DNA from: JAUVUV01 sp964548275
Lineage (GTDB): Bacteria; Gemmatimonadota; Glassbacteria; GWA2-58-10
Direction of reading: 5' to 3'
Assembly: GCA_964548275.1 (NCBI GenBank)
Contig: CAZJQI010000061.1
Coordinates: 1 to 25,980 of the forward strand
Length of the DNA: 25,980 nt
Within the stretch, counting starts at the first letter, position 1, and each line of letters starts with the position of its first letter. Shown piece by piece: positions 22,472 to 25,980 of the stretch. Made by a program: the position numbers and the translations under genes. The notes under the pieces were generated by a model that did not search any database, was not told the DNA's origin, and saw only the letters and a program-made list of their open reading frames with translations.

Positions 22472-24379
22472 ATGAATATTAGAGGATGCATACGGTCAAG
22501 CCTTATCCTGGGAAGTATTTGGGGCGGGATTGTTTATGTGGATTTCCTGAGGCTTAACAGTTTCCTGAGCTATCCGGAGTCCGTCTTTGCCTGGTTCGTT
22601 CTTGTCGCCATATACAGCTCGATTACTTTTCTGCTTGGAATCTCTATCTTTTCGCTGATCGCTTTCTTTAAACCCAAGGAAAACTTTCTATCCTTGGCTT
22701 TTGGCCGCCTGGAATATCTACTGCTTTTTTTCGCCATAATCTTCGTCAATCTATATCTGACCAATTTGACTCACTTCTGGAAATCAACAAGCGGCAGTTT
22801 GTTAGCAGGCATTCCGGCAATGCTTTCTTCATTTACTGAACCGGACAATGTCTGGCGGGTAATTTTGATTCTGGCGGTTTCATTGTTCCTCAGTCTTGTT
22901 TTAGGTTATATCCGAATCAAGTGGCAAAAATATTTTAACGGCTGGAAAGGGGGGTTGTTGTTAGCCGGGGTACTGGTTATATGCTTTTTTTGCCCACATC
23001 TTATCCGGTTAAGGCAGACTGAAGTATCCTTTTTTTACAGCCCTGGCAGAAAAATTGACCCTCAGCAGGAGCTGCCGGAAATAATTCTTGTGGGCCTGGA
23101 TGGGGCTGAATGGAAGGTTATAAATTCACTGATCGAAAGAGGAAAGCTTCCCTATCTTGAAAATCTGATCAGAAACGGTTCTTTTGCAAAGCTTGAAACC
23201 CTCAAGCCTGCTTATTCGCCTAAGGTATGGACAACCATTGCAACAGGGAAATTACCGAGCAAGCACGGGGTAACCGACTTTATTTCCTATCAGGTACCAG
23301 GAATTTCTGCACCCGTTCTGCCCCGCAAAGAACCTTACTTTACCGGCGGACTTGTCCTGATTTTCAGGCTTGCAGCGCAAAACGGTCTCATCACGAAAAT
23401 ACCGATCACCAGTTGGGCCAGAAAGGTGAGAACCATCTGGAATATTTGCAGTATCAACGGAATGGAGAACTGCACGCTCGGGTGGTGGGGAACCTATCCT
23501 GCCGAACATACTAAAGGTTCCATTGTCTCTGACTACTTCTACCCCAGTGCCTGCAATGGGCTGGCCAGTAACTTTTCCTCCATGCCAACGGGTTTAACCT
23601 ACCCCGATACCCTTTATGAAATATTACTTCCCTACGTGCATACTGAAAAAGAAGTGAACTATGATGTGTATAGCCGGTTTATTAACGGAACCGAACATGA
23701 CTGGAAACTTGGGCAGAAATCGGCTGAAAGGAGTGGTTACACTCCCGAGAAGTCGTTAAAGTACGCTTACCCGGAAGACTTAACCGAGGCGGATATCTGG
23801 ACGAATATTTTCAGCAGACAAAAGCGGCCGTTCAGCGCGATTTATCTCAAGGGGATCGACCTTGTAAGCCATGCAGCATACAAGTACTTTGCCGAGAAAA
23901 ACCTCCCTGAAACAGATAAATACGGTCTGATGCTGGAAAAATATTACATATTCACGGATTCGCTTGTTGGGGGGATATTTGCTTCTAACCCGCAGGCGAT
24001 TAAAATAATACTTAGCGACCACGGATTTCAGCAGGAGGGGGCGGCTGGCCATTACCACCATCGAAACGCACCTGATGGAGTATTCATCATCTCGGGGCCG
24101 GGAATCAGGAAAAACAACCCGCTTGGCCGAATCCATGTAACCGACATTTTACCCACCGTGTGTTATATCCTGGGGATACCGGTGGGCAGGGACATGGAAG
24201 GCAGGGTGGTTGATGAAATCTTCCGGGAAAGTTTTTCGCAAGCTCATCAGATTAGCTACATAGATAGCTATGAAAGATTCATCATTCCAGAACAAGCAGT
24301 GAAAGACTACAAAGTGTACAAGCAGAGGGCTGGAAAAGAGATGGTGGAACGACTGAGAGCGATAGGCTACGTTGACTGA
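22472..24379 (+). CDS. Membrane-anchored alkaline phosphatase-superfamily protein (type I phosphodiesterase-like)
   Basis: The 635-residue product has about five membrane helices in the first 180 residues and a C-terminal alkaline-phosphatase-fold domain from about 200. Metal and catalytic motifs are visible: VGLDGAEW (Asp210), the nucleophile segment SPKVWTTIATGKLPSKHG (Thr254 likely), YLKGIDLVSH, LSDHGFQ (Asp516, His517), and HYHHRNAPDGVFIISGPG. It ends MVERLRAIGYVD, common in this bacterial branch. Related enzymes hydrolyse phosphodiesters or nucleotides, or transfer phosphoethanolamine-type groups, so the substrate is uncertain. The catalytic domain is expected on the periplasmic side. 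No clear ribosome binding site precedes the ATG, which is the first start in the conserved frame. Confidence 0.8.
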   Translation: MNIRGCIRSSLILGSIWGGIVYVDFLRLNSFLSYPESVFAWFVLVAIYSSITFLLGISIFSLIAFFKPKENFLSLAFGRLEYLLLFFAIIFVNLYLTNLTHFWKSTSGSLLAGIPAMLSSFTEPDNVWRVILILAVSLFLSLVLGYIRIKWQKYFNGWKGGLLLAGVLVICFFCPHLIRLRQTEVSFFYSPGRKIDPQQELPEIILVGLDGAEWKVINSLIERGKLPYLENLIRNGSFAKLETLKPAYSPKVWTTIATGKLPSKHGVTDFISYQVPGISAPVLPRKEPYFTGGLVLIFRLAAQNGLITKIPITSWARKVRTIWNICSINGMENCTLGWWGTYPAEHTKGSIVSDYFYPSACNGLASNFSSMPTGLTYPDTLYEILLPYVHTEKEVNYDVYSRFINGTEHDWKLGQKSAERSGYTPEKSLKYAYPEDLTEADIWTNIFSRQKRPFSAIYLKGIDLVSHAAYKYFAEKNLPETDKYGLMLEKYYIFTDSLVGGIFASNPQAIKIILSDHGFQQEGAAGHYHHRNAPDGVFIISGPGIRKNNPLGRIHVTDILPTVCYILGIPVGRDMEGRVVDEIFRESFSQAHQISYIDSYERFIIPEQAVKDYKVYKQRAGKEMVERLRAIGYVD

Positions 24380-24618
24380 ACCGCTGAAACCTCGGATAGT
24401 TTGCCCGGATTAAAACACGATCAAGACAAGAGCCCTGGGGATAAAACCTTAGGACCTTTTTATTTTTGAAAGGTTCGGAGAAACTGGTATGGCACTGCAA
24501 ATGTCAGGAATGGCTTGCTTTTTCCTGTGAAAAATCCTAATGTCTGGCCTTGAACAAGTGGAATCTCTGAACAGTCAAGCCTGCTCATAGAAGATGTTGA
24601 GTGAAAGGATCGATCCCA

Positions 24619-25854
24619 TTGATAACCAATGATGCCGTGGTGCTCGGTATTCTGGTCCTGATTCTGGCCCTGGTTTTCGGCACGGCCTCAAGCCGCAGGC
24701 CCGCATTTCGCAGATTCTACCGCTACGTTCCCTCGATCCTGCTCTGTTATTTCATTCCTGCAGTACTGAGCAGTCTTGGTATTTTTTCCGCCGAGCACTC
24801 GAATCTCTACTATGTCATCTCGCGCTATTTTTTGCCTGCCTGTCTGGTTCTGCTCACCTTGAGTATCGATCTGAAAGGGGTGCTCTGTCTCGGCCCGAAA
24901 ATGCTGATCATGTTTTTTACCGGCACCGCGGGTATCATCCTTGGCGGGCCGCTGGCGATAATAATCGTTTCCCTGTTCAGCCCTGAGACTGTAGGCGGAC
25001 AGGGACCGGACGCGGTGTGGCGGGGTTTGACCACAGTAGCCGGGAGCTGGATCGGCGGGGGAGCCAACCAGGTGGCAATGAAAGAGGTATTCGGTGTGGG
25101 TGACAACATTTTCGGAACCCTGGTCGCCGTGGATGTGATCGTGGCTAATATCTGGATGGCGCTCCTGCTGTTGATGGCCGGTAATTCAAAGCGCATCGAC
25201 TCTGCAAACAGGGCTGACACTACAGATATAGAAAACCTGCGCCGCAAGATGGAAGACTATAAGGCCCGGATCAATGCGATTCCCACACTCGCTGACACAA
25301 TGAAAGTGCTTGCCGCTGGTTTCGGAGTTACCGCTGTAGCCCACTTGGGAGCCGACTATCTCAGCACGGCAATCGAGGCCTCCTATCCCGGCCTTGCCAG
25401 ATTCAGCCTGACAAGCCCTTTTTTCTGGATCGTGGTGATCGCCACCACCGGCGGGCTGCTGCTATCCTTTACCCCTGCGCGGCGTCTCGAGGGGGTAGGT
25501 GCATCTCGTATCGGCTCGGCTTTCCTCTACCTGCTGGTGGCCTCGATCGGCATGAAAATGAACTTGGTCTCAGTGGTTGAAGCACCAGGCCTTTACCTGG
25601 TTGGACTTGTCTGGATCTCGATCCACGCCCTGTTGCTGTTGCTGGTGGGACGGCTGATCAAGGCTCCGGTGTTTTTCCTGGCAGTCGGAAGCCAGGCTAA
25701 CATCGGCGGAGCAGCTTCGGCGCCAATAGTGGCAAGTGCTTTCCATCCTGCTCTGGCGCCGGTCGGGGTTCTGGTCGCTGTGGTCGGCTACGCACTGGGA
25801 ACCTACGGGGCCTGGATCTGCGGGCAGCTAATGCGCCTGGTCACGCTGATGTAA
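24619..25854 (+). CDS. DUF819 family integral membrane protein
   Basis: The roughly 411-residue protein is strongly hydrophobic with about ten to eleven membrane helices. The DUF819 (YjcL-like) features are DAVVLGILVLILALVF near the start, the central GSWIGGGANQVAMKEVFGVGDNIFG segment, and the C-terminal AVGSQANIGGAASAPIVASAF repeat of that motif, suggesting an inverted internal duplication as in many secondary transporters. It is probably a transporter or permease in the inner membrane, with unknown substrate. A cytoplasmic acidic/basic loop lies at about residues 195-225. TTG at 24619 is preferred because AAAGGA lies nine bases upstream and the family starts near this point. The GTG at 24601 is an in-frame alternative. 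Confidence 0.85.
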   Translation: MITNDAVVLGILVLILALVFGTASSRRPAFRRFYRYVPSILLCYFIPAVLSSLGIFSAEHSNLYYVISRYFLPACLVLLTLSIDLKGVLCLGPKMLIMFFTGTAGIILGGPLAIIIVSLFSPETVGGQGPDAVWRGLTTVAGSWIGGGANQVAMKEVFGVGDNIFGTLVAVDVIVANIWMALLLLMAGNSKRIDSANRADTTDIENLRRKMEDYKARINAIPTLADTMKVLAAGFGVTAVAHLGADYLSTAIEASYPGLARFSLTSPFFWIVVIATTGGLLLSFTPARRLEGVGASRIGSAFLYLLVASIGMKMNLVSVVEAPGLYLVGLVWISIHALLLLLVGRLIKAPVFFLAVGSQANIGGAASAPIVASAFHPALAPVGVLVAVVGYALGTYGAWICGQLMRLVTLM

Positions 25855-25929
25855 GTTTATACCCCGGTAAGTTCAAACAGAAAAACATATTGAATTCAGT
25901 CCTCTCCTGCTTTAAATATTTTACTACAC

Positions 25930-25980
25930 TACTGTCCGGTTAAGCTTTTTTAAAAGTGTCATAACAGCAATAAAGGCAAC
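25930..25980. mobile_element. Possible left end of an insertion sequence, cut by the window edge
   Basis: The sequence ACTGTCCGGTTAAGC at about 25930-25944, followed by AT-rich DNA, resembles from memory the terminal inverted repeat of some IS4-type elements. No transposase is in view and the partner end lies outside, so this is tentative. Confidence 0.2.

Noticed and set aside
22290..22472. 60-codon open frame between NamZ-like and phosphodiesterase-like genes
   Set aside because: AT-rich, overlaps the preceding stop codon, and has no motif or good ribosome binding site of its own.
1..25980. CRISPR arrays, tRNA or rRNA genes, riboswitches
   Set aside because: No regularly spaced direct repeats and no cloverleaf or rRNA-like conserved segments were seen. 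A covariance-model scan would be needed to exclude small RNAs.

Overview
The window looks like a chromosomal segment of a Gram-negative, free-living heterotroph from a poorly cultured lineage, probably in or near the FCB superphylum. This is an inference from gene content, not a placement. A LolA-like periplasmic lipoprotein carrier and Slt- and NamZ-type murein enzymes point to an outer membrane and periplasm. Families such as DUF6807, DUF1080, DUF1343 (NamZ), TAT-exported Gfo/Idh/MocA oxidoreductases, UroD-like methyltransferases and AAC(3)-like acyltransferases are common in such genomes. Several genes appear to use TTG or GTG starts. I see no rRNA, tRNA, CRISPR array or complete transposase.

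Layout. 1-294: intergenic, with a perfect REP-like hairpin. 295-1590: GlmU-like nucleotidyltransferase/acyltransferase. 1591-2152: non-coding repeat island. 2153-3404: a stand-alone acyl carrier protein and an AAC(3)-family N-acetyltransferase, closed by a terminator. 3479-6980: a promoter, a three-gene exported sugar-catabolism cassette (Gfo/Idh/MocA oxidoreductase, DUF6807 lipoprotein, DUF1080 3-keto-glycoside hydrolase) and a strong terminator. 7082-10101: a small Cys-rich protein and two exported beta-propeller paralogues. 10125-10209: a perfect 23-bp inverted repeat between convergent genes. 10223-12323 (minus): UroD-like protein, the remnant of an M28 peptidase C-terminus, and an HhH-GPD DNA glycosylase. 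12417-14765: TMTC-like membrane protein with TPRs.

14861-17518 (minus) is an operon with a near-consensus promoter: LolD/MacB-type ABC ATPase (apparently with an AUA start codon), radical SAM/SPASM-like enzyme, LolA-like carrier, terminator. 17561-20966 (minus): an inositol-monophosphatase-family gene followed by an Slt-type lytic transglycosylase. Divergent to it is a NamZ-type lipoprotein (21070-22293), so this stretch is biased to peptidoglycan turnover. 22472-24379: membrane-anchored alkaline-phosphatase-superfamily protein. 24619-25854: DUF819 membrane protein. The right edge may hold the start of an insertion sequence.

The most unusual signals are a 118-bp non-coding element present twice in inverted orientation about 19 kb apart (about 97% identical, each copy ending at the same 28-bp palindrome), the LolD-like/radical SAM/LolA operon with its non-canonical start and no permease, the orphan ACP plus AAC(3) pair, and the peptidase relic. 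None of these proves a new system. The ABC/radical SAM/LolA operon is the best functional candidate and the repeat element the best structural one.
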